From assembly GCA_028822955.1 (NCBI GenBank), contig JAPKCL010000021.1, positions 1-21,150 on the forward strand: 21,150 bases of DNA. The letters run 5' to 3'. Within the stretch, counting starts at the first letter, position 1, and every line of letters starts with the position of its first letter. The notes below the pieces were generated by a model. That model searched no databases, was not told the origin of the DNA, and worked only from the letters and a program-made list of their open reading frames with translations. This document shows positions 1 to 7,150 of this stretch, one piece after another. This DNA is from Candidatus Poseidoniaceae archaeon. Lineage in GTDB: Archaea; Thermoplasmatota; Poseidoniia; Poseidoniales; Poseidoniaceae. A program made the translations under genes and the position numbers.

Positions 1-900
1 GTTCTGAATGTAGGTGTCAATCAAATCATTTGGGACATGAATGCGGCAACTGCGGGTACAGGCAAAATGAACCTTTTTGCTTGTGACCAAAAAATCGAAC
101 ATCTGAACCTTGATTTTTATGACGGTGGAAAGAAAATCCCTGCCACTTCCAACGACCCTGCTCATCTTTTCGAAATTGGACAGCGATGCTATGACGCTGG
201 AACAATCGGTGTTCTTGCCGGACAATTAGGTCTCATCTCACACTATGCGCGAGACCATCCTGACCTGCCTTATTTGGTCAAATTGAACTCGAAGTCATAC
301 ATGGTTAAGACCGATCAGCGTGACCCAATATCTCAAGCAATGTGGGATATGGATGATGTCATGGCGCTTACGCACAACGGTATTAACGTGGTCGGAATTG
401 GCTATACGATTTACATAGGGAGTGAATTTGAACATGAAATGCTTTCAGAGGCTGCACAATTTATTCGCCAAGCACACGAACTCGGGATGATTGCCGTAGT
501 ATGGATGTATCCTCGTGGCAAGGCTGTTGCAGAAGAAATGGACCCACAACTCATCGCTGGTGCTGCTGGTGTCGCTGCATGCATTGGTGCCGACTTTGCT
601 AAAGTCAATTATCCAAATGCCTTTGACGGCATGACTCGCTCGGAATCTCTCGCTATCGCTGCTCAAGCTGCTGGACGAACTGGTATCATTTGCTCTGGTG
701 GTGGCTCTTTACCTGCTGACGAGTTCTTACAACGACTTCACGACCAAATGAACGTTGGCAATTGTATGGGTGCTGCGACTGGACGAAATATTCACCAACG
801 GGATACTGAATCTGCTGTTCGCATGACTGCAGCTTGCCACGCGATCATTTGTGAAGGCGCTTCAGTCAAACAAGGCATGGCTATCTTTGAAGGCAACTGA
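1..900 (+). CDS. fba: Fructose-bisphosphate aldolase, archaeal class I type (5' end cut by window)
   Basis: Glycolytic/gluconeogenic aldolase that splits fructose 1,6-bisphosphate in the cytoplasm through a lysine Schiff base. The frame is open from base 1, and the first ATG (37) lies inside conserved sequence (the motif FACDQKIEHLN follows at once), so the true start lies upstream of the window. Seen: the ADFAKVNYP strand, whose lysine (codon 601-603) matches the Schiff-base lysine of the DhnA/archaeal FBA family, and the glycine-rich CSGGGS phosphate-binding loop near 690-710. The protein ends normally with a TGA at 898-900. A DeoC/LsrF-like aldolase is the alternative, but the DQKIEHLN signature favours FBA. 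Confidence 0.88.
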   Translation, partial: VLNVGVNQIIWDMNAATAGTGKMNLFACDQKIEHLNLDFYDGGKKIPATSNDPAHLFEIGQRCYDAGTIGVLAGQLGLISHYARDHPDLPYLVKLNSKSYMVKTDQRDPISQAMWDMDDVMALTHNGINVVGIGYTIYIGSEFEHEMLSEAAQFIRQAHELGMIAVVWMYPRGKAVAEEMDPQLIAGAAGVAACIGADFAKVNYPNAFDGMTRSESLAIAAQAAGRTGIICSGGGSLPADEFLQRLHDQMNVGNCMGAATGRNIHQRDTESAVRMTAACHAIICEGASVKQGMAIFEGN

Positions 901-1221
901 TACTGCTGAACGAACTGAACTCTTACAGCAAGAACTTGCCATGCGAGACGCACCTGAAGAAGTTGCAAACGAAGTGAAAAGAGAATCGAGCGTCAATACC
1001 CTGCCACGAATGGGCAAGGAAACGTCAATTCAGAAGACGGGTAAGAATATCTTGACCACCCAGCAATTATTGGTCTTGTGAAATGGGCAAGCCAACCATC
1101 AACGGTAACCGCATCACTAGCCAGCGCTATGACATCGCAATCATGGGATGAAAGTGCCAGCATGCTCACACTGGTTCTCAGTCACAGCAACGGTGCAGTC
1201 GAAGTTACGGTAAGTCAGTGA
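851..1221 (+). pseudogene. Small reading frame split by an apparent frameshift; function unknown
   Basis: Two coding-like pieces lie in different frames. Piece one is open from ATG 851 to a stop at 1081 and contains the charged, helical stretch ERTELLQQELAMRDAPEEV. Piece two, in the frame one base earlier, is open from 1045 to the TGA at 1219-1221 and contains HPAIIGLVKWAS followed by a Ser/Thr/Ala-rich tail. Adding one base near 1044-1047 would join them into one protein of about 95 to 120 residues. The start is unsettled: ATG 851 overlaps the aldolase by 50 bases; TTG 887 and ATG 941 are alternatives. It may be a decayed gene, a sequencing error or a real -1 shift. I recognise no family. 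Confidence 0.35.
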
Positions 1222-1226
1222 ACAGC

Positions 1227-1240
1227 CTCGCAGAAGCGAG
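1227..1240. terminator. Short hairpin between convergent gene ends
   Basis: CTCGC and GCGAG form a perfect 5-bp stem around an AGAA loop, lying between the stop of the small frame (1221) and the stop of the leftward ahcY (1251). There is no T-run on either strand, so a terminator role is only suggested by position. Confidence 0.25.
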
Positions 1241-1250
1241 AGTCTCGTAC

Positions 1251-2525
1251 TCACGTACCAACAGTGTAGTCATCCAAGTAAGCAAGTTGAGCATCGGTCA
1301 GTACGTCAATACTGAAACCGAGCGTCTCAAGTTTGGTTGTTGCCAAGTCTTGGTCTTGCTGCTTTGTAATATCATACACTTGCTTGCCCATTGATGCGCC
1401 TTCCTTTGCCAAGCGGCAAAGTGAGAGGAATTGGTTTGCAAAGGACATGTCCATAACTTCTGATGGGTGACCTTCTGCTGCTGCAAGGTTGACCAAGCGG
1501 CCACGTGCAAGCAAGAAGATACGTCGACCGTCTGGCATGAGGAATTCCTCATTGTTTGGACGGATGGTCCGAACGGAGGTTGCTCGCTCTTCAAGGTCAG
1601 TAATCTTGATTTCACAATCATAGTGGCCTGTGTTGGCGATGATTGCACCGTCTTTCATTGAATCAAAGTGAGGACCAAAGATGACGTCTTCCATTCCAGT
1701 AGCGGTGCAGAAGATATCTCCAATCTTAGCAGCCTCGTCCATAGTCATGACGCTGTATCCTTCCATAACTGCTCGAAGAGCAGGAAGAGGATCAACTTCA
1801 GTGATGACGACATTTGCACCCATTCCACGGGCACGCATTGCCAATCCACTTCCACAGTGGCCATATCCTGAAACGACGAATGTTTTTCCAGCAATAAGAA
1901 CCGAAGTTGCTCTTAGAATTCCGTCAATAGTTGATTGACCGGTTCCGTAGACGTTGTCGAAGTCCCACTTGGTGACTGCATCGTTGACAGCAAGAACGGG
2001 GTAACGCAAGTCACCAGCAGCAGCCATTGCACGAAGTCGGTGAACACCGGTTGTTGTTTCTTCAGTTCCGCCGATAACGCCAGCAGCGTATTCCGATTTG
2101 TCGCCGTGAACACGGACAATCAAATCTGCTCCATCGTCAAGAGTAAGAGTTGGTTTGAATTCGAGGGTTCGGTCAATGCACCAATAGAAATCCTCATTGG
2201 ATTGTCCGTGCCAAGCGTGGACGGAGTATCCTTCAGAAGCAATCCAAGCGGCTACATCATCCTGTGTTGAAAGTGGGTTACATCCAGACCATGAAATTTC
2301 AGCACCTGCTGCACCGATCGTTTCAATCAAAACTGCTGTCTCTTTCGTGACGTGAAGGCAGCCAGCGACGCGCATTCCAGCGAGAGGTTTTGTGCGTTCG
2401 GCTTCTTCCTTGAGTTTTGCCATTACAGGCATACGAGCTCGTGCCCAATCAACACGAAGTGCACCTTGTTCAGCTAAACTCATGTCGCGGACGGTATAGT
2501 TCTCAGTCTTATCCAAGTTATCCAT
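1251..2525 (-). CDS. ahcY: Adenosylhomocysteinase (S-adenosylhomocysteine hydrolase)
   Basis: Reversibly hydrolyses S-adenosylhomocysteine to adenosine and homocysteine, relieving product inhibition of SAM-dependent methyltransferases; NAD-dependent and cytoplasmic. 424 residues. Seen: the substrate/catalytic stretch NDAVTKWDFDNVYG, then the NAD-binding Rossmann loop GYGHCGSG, and the late HPSEVMDMSFANQ block, all typical of the family. The C-terminus ends shortly after a LTDAQLAYLDDYTVGT tail, like archaeal and Thermotoga-type enzymes, and lacks the longer Lys/Tyr tail of eukaryotic and many bacterial ones. ATG 2525 is used. A G-rich stretch (GGGGGAG) sits 16 bases upstream, rather far for a ribosome site. 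ATG 2480 is possible but less likely. The wHTH gene lies 85 bases upstream on the same strand. Confidence 0.95.
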   Translation of the reverse strand: MDNLDKTENYTVRDMSLAEQGALRVDWARARMPVMAKLKEEAERTKPLAGMRVAGCLHVTKETAVLIETIGAAGAEISWSGCNPLSTQDDVAAWIASEGYSVHAWHGQSNEDFYWCIDRTLEFKPTLTLDDGADLIVRVHGDKSEYAAGVIGGTEETTTGVHRLRAMAAAGDLRYPVLAVNDAVTKWDFDNVYGTGQSTIDGILRATSVLIAGKTFVVSGYGHCGSGLAMRARGMGANVVITEVDPLPALRAVMEGYSVMTMDEAAKIGDIFCTATGMEDVIFGPHFDSMKDGAIIANTGHYDCEIKITDLEERATSVRTIRPNNEEFLMPDGRRIFLLARGRLVNLAAAEGHPSEVMDMSFANQFLSLCRLAKEGASMGKQVYDITKQQDQDLATTKLETLGFSIDVLTDAQLAYLDDYTVGT

Positions 2526-2610
2526 GGCGTGCCCAAATGCTCCCCCTTATTGAATCCCCCGTTAGTAGAGAGAGGTGCCTCGGAGAGGTTTTCGAACGAC
2601 GGAATGGAGT

Positions 2611-2940
2611 TCAGCGAATTCGACTAGTGCTGTTTCCTGTCGTGACGTTGCCATCATTATCGATGATGATTGGAGTTCCTTCTTGCCATCCTGGGCAGTT
2701 TGAAGAAACCCAGATGCGAGTAGCCCATTCACAAATATCATATCCGCCGGAAAGAATCCCGGAGCGCTTGATATAACCGACTTTGACGATGTCCTTGTCC
2801 TTGGAAAGAACGTTACCAAGTTGTTGACTTGTGGTACCATGACGCATGGTACTGTTGATGTGTTCCAAAATCTCGGCAGTATTGCGTGGTCGATCTCCTA
2901 AGAATTTCTTGATCTTTTCTCTGATTCTGGTTGTTTTCAT
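2611..2940 (-). CDS. Small winged-helix protein, 109 aa
   Basis: Residues about 3-65 look like a winged helix: basic KIKKFLGDRPRNTAEILEHI, a recognition-helix-like segment ending in QQLGNVLSKD, then a short wing. The C-terminal 45 residues are mixed and Trp-containing. The start at ATG 2940 is well supported by a perfect AGGAGG ribosome site at 2949-2954, eight bases upstream, unlike the leaderless genes elsewhere in the window. A TATA-like box (3013-3021) lies about 77 bases before the ATG, which implies a leader of roughly 50 bases. It is divergent from the large wHTH gene at 3214 and upstream of ahcY. It could be a local transcription factor; its target is not known. Confidence 0.75.
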   Translation of the reverse strand: MKTTRIREKIKKFLGDRPRNTAEILEHINSTMRHGTTSQQLGNVLSKDKDIVKVGYIKRSGILSGGYDICEWATRIWVSSNCPGWQEGTPIIIDNDGNVTTGNSTSRIR

Positions 2941-2948
2941 GTTTTATT

Positions 2949-2954
2949 CCTCCT
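2949..2954 (-). promoter_or_regulatory. Strong Shine-Dalgarno site for the small wHTH gene
   Basis: AGGAGG on the minus strand, eight bases before ATG 2940. It fixes the start codon and shows that SD-led translation coexists with leaderless genes here. Confidence 0.8.
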
Positions 2955-3011
2955 GTCATGAGGCCGTTTCCCGCAAAGGAGTTCGGCCACTAAGACAGAT
3001 GACCGAGGGTG

Positions 3012-3022
3012 CTCATATAACC
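3012..3022 (-). promoter_or_regulatory. TATA-like box for the leftward wHTH gene
   Basis: The minus strand reads GGTTATATGAG. Placing transcription start about 26 bases downstream, near 2991, leaves a leader of about 50 bases that contains the AGGAGG site. Confidence 0.45.
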
Positions 3023-3043
3023 CTTGCCGTAGAAATCAGTTGA

Positions 3044-3148
3044 TAGTTACAATTGATATACTGTTTGAGTGTTTTTTTCACACCTCTCGCCCCGGATGTA
3101 AGTAAAAAGAAACTTTCTCCAGTGGAAATGTGTAACTATTTGTAACTA
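3044..3148. repeat. Three copies of an 8-mer (TGTAACTA), putative shared operator
   Basis: TGTAACTA occurs at 3131-3138 and 3141-3148 as direct repeats with a 10-base period (one helical turn), and once inverted as TAGTTACA at 3044-3051. The inverted copy sits just upstream of the leftward TATA-like box. The direct pair sits just upstream of the rightward one (about 3168-3178). The symmetry suggests a regulator binding both divergent promoters, perhaps one of the two flanking wHTH proteins. This is inferred from spacing only. Confidence 0.5.
3114..3130. other. ORB-like dyad (possible Orc1/Cdc6 binding site)
   Basis: The sequence CTCCAGTGGAAA at 3117-3128 closely matches the dyad core of archaeal origin recognition boxes (TTCCAGTGGAAAC type). 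It lies in an AT-rich 270-base divergent intergenic region with a T7 run at 3072-3078. The G-rich flank usual for a full ORB is not present next to it, and only one clear copy is seen. Confidence 0.35.
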
Positions 3149-3167
3149 AGTAGTGCAATTAACTGCA

Positions 3168-3178
3168 AGTTTTATCAA
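3168..3178 (+). promoter_or_regulatory. TATA-like box for the 841-codon ORF
   Basis: AAGTTTTATCA lies about 40 bases before ATG 3214, allowing a short leader of about 15 bases. AAGGTG at 3201-3206 could be a weak ribosome site. Confidence 0.4.
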
Positions 3179-3213
3179 CAAGAGTCTCCAGCACAGGAAC
3201 AAGGTGTCTTTTG

Positions 3214-5736
3214 ATGTCAGGGGAAAAGATTCGAAGTGGCCATCAACGTCGAGTCCTGAACTGGCTCATGGACGGAGGGGGCACGGTTTCTGAGATCGCA
3301 GAGTCGCTACAATTGCGAATGCCCCACGCCTCACTCGCCCTGCGCCAACTGCGTGAACGAAAAGAAGTCAGCCGGGATGATCAAGGCAGCATTCGAGGCG
3401 CAGTTCACCGCCTCAACGAAGCAGGAAGGACTCGTTTAGCAAATGATGCATTAGCGCGTACCCGTACACTTCTCACGCAAATCCCCTCTCAAGCCGAAGC
3501 GATTGTTTTGAGTCAAGATGGGGCACATCTCCTACTTGGTTATGTGAAAACTCCTCGCTCACGACTGCTCTCATTGCCAAATCAAGGAATATCAAGCCAA
3601 GGGGATACCCCCTCCACCTCCACTGGAAGCCAAGGGGGGCGTTGGGCAGTTCAACGCGATGAACAAATCCGATGGTATACACTTTCTGATTTGCAACTGA
3701 CTGATGCACCTCGAACCCAGAATTTGAGAGGGACTCTTGAAGAATGGACTGAAGAAATCGATCGTATAGGAATTCTGCATGCAACTCTACTCGATACCAG
3801 CCGAGAATGGTTGCTCAGCCCGGGAACCTGGTATACTGAACCTGAAACACCACCGCCTTTGCCGAATGCTTTGATACAAGGTGAATATGTACTTGGCACT
3901 GCAACTGGAACCGATATTGCAATATCTCCTCAGCATGGCATTCACGCCCACCTTCGCCTACCGGTTAACAGAGTCATGACACTCAATTCAGTAAGGAAAA
4001 ATGCTCTCGTTTTTGAAGAGCGTCCTCAACAACGAACGGCCCGATATTTGCCGCATGAGGCGCTTTATCATTGGCTAAGAGCCCGACACCCTCGCCTAAG
4101 TGAGGAAAAGCTGAATCGTAAAAATGAAGAATTACGAACATATTTGCTTCAACCTGATGGGAATGCTCCATCTATTGCCCTCCAACGGCAATTACTTGCA
4201 GATTATGGAATTGTAGAATGGCGAGAGGGAAGTACAATATCGAATATTAATTTCTCAGGCATTTCAAATACTGGGGCTCTAGCATTGTTTGAATGGTTTT
4301 TCCAAAATTCGACTGAAGAATGTGCTGTTGAATGGCCATATTCTCTCGATGATAACCGCCGTATTTTGGAGAGAATGTTATCCTCCGGTCGCTGTCGGTT
4401 GCTGATAACATCTCACGGAGACTATTCCCCCCTCATCTCAGCCACCTCTGTCATTCGAACTCGAAAGACTTTGATGAAGGCAGCAATCAGTCTTGGACGA
4501 GGAAAATTGTTACCACTTTCGTTGCTCCAATCAACTGCTGGTCCATCCGTACAGAATATGCATGAAGAAATACCTTCTACTGCAAAGGAACTCTTGGAAG
4601 CTTGGAACAGTGAAGAAGGTATGAACAAAGAATTGTTCACGGAAACCGAACTCGATACTGGCCGACAAAAAGCCATTTGGCATGCACTTTCGAACTACCC
4701 CGCTGGAGATGAAAACTGGGCGAATCTCAATGAAAGCACCTACCCGTTAGCTGCATGGATTGCTACACCTCATCAGCACCGAACTTCACGTTGGATACGA
4801 TTACGAACTATTCTCCCGAATGGGTGGGCTGATTTACTACCAATCGAACTCTGTGAAACTGCTACACTAATCAGTGCAATGCCGAAGGGATCCGAAGAGT
4901 GGAGCCTACTGGCATTGGAAAAAACTCGACAACGGTTTACCAATAATGTTGAATCGATACTCAAATACGAATCTTTCTTTCAAGACGATGTTCTTGGTCC
5001 TTGGATGGCAACGGCCGTCTTACTTGCTTCGGGGCAACTTCCTGAAGAGTTCCATCCCCTTCTCGAACAGGCTTGCAGCCTATGGGTTGATGCCCCTCGA
5101 CAACCGAAACAGGTATTGGAGTCTTTATTTCCAATCGGCATACCTCTGTCGAACCATGTTGAGGCGTGTTTGATACAATGTAAAGCTGCAGCAAAAGTAC
5201 ATCCGCACGACTCGATACTCTCTCTTTGGAGTTCTTTGTTGGAGAACCTCGAATCAAATGAACCCACTACTCCGGAATTCCTTCGGAAGATTATGACTAA
5301 ACTTCCATCTGATTGGTGGAGGGCATGGGCTGGAGAATGGTTACAGATTCAACTCACCTCATCTTCGGGCCGCAGATGGTTGGCAGCAACTCCGTTACCG
5401 TGGCCAGCACTGTTAACGCGACCTGCGGGTGAGCGTGGAGGGTTGCCTGCGTGGCCGATTCCGTATCCTGCTGGAAGGTTGGGCCTCGATGAAGTACTTC
5501 ACATTCTACTCCTCGAAGACAAAAAAGGGAAACCTGCACTGTTAGATGTCTATGATATGTTCGCCACTTCAGAACGTCAAGAACCGGTTCATTATGGCCG
5601 TACGCATCCACTTGTAGGTTGGTTAGCGCGTTCTGTAGATTCTTGGCCACCCATGGGGCTCGAAGTACTCAGCCAAGGTGAACCAGAAATTGGAGCATTA
5701 CTCTATGCCCGTTCCTTTGCATCGAAATTAGAATAA
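3214..5736 (+). CDS. Large winged-helix protein of unknown function (840 aa)
   Basis: I do not recognise this protein beyond its N-terminus. Residues about 8-80 form a MarR/ArsR-like winged helix: VLNWLMDGGGTVSEIAESL, helix-turn-helix through ASLALRQLRERKEV, wing around DDQGSIRGAVHRL. Residues about 90-130 (AEAIVLSQDGAHLLLGYVKTP) look like a small beta domain. The remaining 700 residues are mostly helical with many Trp and Leu and show no membrane segments, Walker motif, nuclease motif or metal cluster that I can see. ATG 3214 is preferred over the adjoining TTG 3211; AAGGTG lies just upstream. The gene stands alone between the putative operator region and a structured intergenic stretch. It may be a DNA-binding scaffold or regulator. 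No function is assigned. Confidence 0.8.
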   Translation: MSGEKIRSGHQRRVLNWLMDGGGTVSEIAESLQLRMPHASLALRQLRERKEVSRDDQGSIRGAVHRLNEAGRTRLANDALARTRTLLTQIPSQAEAIVLSQDGAHLLLGYVKTPRSRLLSLPNQGISSQGDTPSTSTGSQGGRWAVQRDEQIRWYTLSDLQLTDAPRTQNLRGTLEEWTEEIDRIGILHATLLDTSREWLLSPGTWYTEPETPPPLPNALIQGEYVLGTATGTDIAISPQHGIHAHLRLPVNRVMTLNSVRKNALVFEERPQQRTARYLPHEALYHWLRARHPRLSEEKLNRKNEELRTYLLQPDGNAPSIALQRQLLADYGIVEWREGSTISNINFSGISNTGALALFEWFFQNSTEECAVEWPYSLDDNRRILERMLSSGRCRLLITSHGDYSPLISATSVIRTRKTLMKAAISLGRGKLLPLSLLQSTAGPSVQNMHEEIPSTAKELLEAWNSEEGMNKELFTETELDTGRQKAIWHALSNYPAGDENWANLNESTYPLAAWIATPHQHRTSRWIRLRTILPNGWADLLPIELCETATLISAMPKGSEEWSLLALEKTRQRFTNNVESILKYESFFQDDVLGPWMATAVLLASGQLPEEFHPLLEQACSLWVDAPRQPKQVLESLFPIGIPLSNHVEACLIQCKAAAKVHPHDSILSLWSSLLENLESNEPTTPEFLRKIMTKLPSDWWRAWAGEWLQIQLTSSSGRRWLAATPLPWPALLTRPAGERGGLPAWPIPYPAGRLGLDEVLHILLLEDKKGKPALLDVYDMFATSERQEPVHYGRTHPLVGWLARSVDSWPPMGLEVLSQGEPEIGALLYARSFASKLE

Positions 5737-5749
5737 TTCGATGACTTGA

Positions 5750-6100
5750 AAAGGGGTAGGCCGCAGGAATCGATTGCCGTACCCGCAACATCTGGCAGAG
5801 CTACTGTGAAAATTGCTGTGAAGTCCGATACCAATGGTACGGTCCGCTATCGAAGACTGAAGTGACCCTTCGGGGAATGACCTTCGGTGCAAAGCGGTAA
5901 ACCAACCGGTAGGTAATGGGTCCTCGTGCGACGACAGGATGAACACGAGACAACCAACCAACTGGACAGCATAAACCCTGACGCTGGGTCAGGCCCTCGA
6001 GCTTCGCTATGAAAAGGGCCGTTACGCGTCGGGGTACAGCTTCTCGTTGAATTATTCTATATGCCAAATCGCATTGCTTGACTCTTAAACAAGCGATGCA
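5750..6100 (+). ncRNA. Candidate structured non-coding RNA (family not recognised)
   Basis: The 394 bases between 5737 and 6130 hold no convincing gene but many stem-loops. They include GGGTAGGC 5754-5761 with GCCGTACCC 5776-5784; CGATA 5826-5830 with TATCG 5848-5852; CCC(TTCG)GGG 5866-5875; an extended arm 5906-5965 (CCGGT/ACTGG outer stem with a G-U pair, CTCGTG/CACGAG inner stem); CCTGAC/GTCAGG 5977-5993; GGCCC/GGGCC 5992-6020 around AGC-TTC-GCT; and a 10-bp hairpin 6071-6099. The UUCG loop and G-U pair favour the plus strand. One long-range match (GTACCC 5779-5784 with GGGTAC 6032-6037) extends better on the minus strand. The size suits RNase P or SRP RNA, but I do not see CAGAAA/GAGCAAGG or the SRP helix-8 GGAAGG motifs. 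Confidence 0.45.
6071..6099. terminator. Ten-base-pair hairpin upstream of the CoA gene
   Basis: GCATTGCTTG and CAAGCGATGC pair over 10 bp (one T-G wobble) around the 9-base loop ACTCTTAAA. It sits at the 3' edge of the structured region and 31 bases before ATG 6131. No T-run follows, so it could be an RNA 3' end, a leader element or part of the upstream RNA. Confidence 0.4.
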
Positions 6101-6130
6101 ATCAAAGAGCCGTTCAATTCACCTCGTCTT

Positions 6131-7150
6131 ATGTCCTCTGCTCGGCGTTTTCGCTGCTGCCTAGTTGGAGGGACATTTGACCGCCTTCATGCCGGCCATC
6201 GATTACTACTCAATGCTGCAAGCAAAGATGCTGATGCTGTTGAAATTCATATCACCTCAGATTTGATGGCAGAAGGCAAATCACCATTTGTTCAATCCTT
6301 TGATGACAGAATGGATGAATTGCATAATTGGGCTGGACGGATACAGGGTTGCAAAATTTCAGTTCATCAACTCGATGATGCCTATGGGCCTGCCCGACAC
6401 CACTCTGCCGCAGATGCAATTGTTGCAACGCCAGAAACAATTGGCATGTGTGTATTCATAAACGAAGAAAGGGCAAAGAACGGATTAGCACCATTGCATG
6501 TCATTGAAGTGATGCACCTCGATGCCGTCGAAGGAGGAATCATCAGTTCCTCTGCAATTCGGAACGGCCACATGGACCAGGAAGGACACCCTTGGATACC
6601 TCGGAAGTTACGTGAGAGCCGATTGAAAATGGCTGCAGCCCTCGACAAGGAACTTAAGACGCCTATGGGAGTATTATTCGAAGGTCCTGAGGATGACCCC
6701 GAGATCGGCATGACTGCAGCATTAGATGGATTGCCATCACCTCATGGAGTGATTATTACCGTTGGTGATGTCACTACAAAAACCATGCTTGACATGGGTC
6801 TCACCCCCGATATCGCTCTCATTGATGGACAAACAAAACGTACCGAACTGGAGGAGAGCCTCAAAGTTAATCCTCGTCAATTCCACCATCACATTCATGC
6901 TGAAAACCCTGCAGGTTTCCTCACTCCATCTCTCAACCAAGCTATTGCAGAGGCCTTATTGGCTGAAGAAACGCTCGTATTGGAAGTCGAAGGTGAGGAA
7001 GATTTAGCACCTCTCATCATCCATTGTTTAGCACCAATTGGTACCTTGGTATTGTATGGTCAACCGAGAAGGGGTGTTGTGGTTCAATACACAACACTGG
7101 AAGTCAAACAACGGTGTCGTTTCCTCCTTTCTCTTTTCGAGGTGGTATAG
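6131..7150 (+). CDS. coaD: Bifunctional phosphopantetheine adenylyltransferase / GTP-dependent dephospho-CoA kinase fusion
   Basis: One 339-residue protein appears to carry the last two steps of coenzyme A synthesis. Residues 1 to about 155 are a nucleotidyltransferase: GGTFDRLHAGH (HxGH at 20-23) and ISSSAIR at 138-144, which bind ATP and transfer AMP to 4'-phosphopantetheine. Residues about 165 to 325 match the DUF359 family, the archaeal GTP-dependent dephospho-CoA kinase: GDVTT at 212-216, IDGQTKR at 231-237, EGEEDLAPL near 287-295 and VLYGQPRRGVVV near 307-318. Both motif sets look intact. ATG 6131 is used; there is no ribosome site, so translation is probably leaderless or depends on the upstream RNA. 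Its stop overlaps the GTG of the next gene. Confidence 0.9.
   Translation: MSSARRFRCCLVGGTFDRLHAGHRLLLNAASKDADAVEIHITSDLMAEGKSPFVQSFDDRMDELHNWAGRIQGCKISVHQLDDAYGPARHHSAADAIVATPETIGMCVFINEERAKNGLAPLHVIEVMHLDAVEGGIISSSAIRNGHMDQEGHPWIPRKLRESRLKMAAALDKELKTPMGVLFEGPEDDPEIGMTAALDGLPSPHGVIITVGDVTTKTMLDMGLTPDIALIDGQTKRTELEESLKVNPRQFHHHIHAENPAGFLTPSLNQAIAEALLAEETLVLEVEGEEDLAPLIIHCLAPIGTLVLYGQPRRGVVVQYTTLEVKQRCRFLLSLFEVV

Noticed and set aside
2562..2840. 92-codon minus-strand frame overlapping the small wHTH gene
   Set aside because: The overlapping 109-residue frame has a strong Shine-Dalgarno site and a recognisable winged helix; this one has neither.
4874..5267. Overlapping 95 to 99 codon frames on both strands inside the large wHTH gene
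   Set aside because: Shadows of a continuous 841-codon frame, with no independent start signals.
5737..5865. Open 42-codon continuation of the 841-codon ORF after its TAA stop, in the same frame
   Set aside because: It has no start codon and overlaps the stem-loop-rich stretch; one stop codon followed by an open run of this length occurs by chance. Readthrough cannot be shown from the sequence.
5728..6067. Two minus-strand frames of 77 and 88 codons in the structured stretch
   Set aside because: Arg/Pro-rich translations without domain or ribosome site; they probably arise from the GC-rich stems.
5750..6100. RNase P RNA or SRP (7S) RNA
   Set aside because: Size fits, but on neither strand did I find the CAGAAA / GAGCAAGG / ACAGAA blocks of RNase P or the GGAAGG-AGCAG helix 8 of SRP RNA. 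Kept only as an unnamed candidate RNA.
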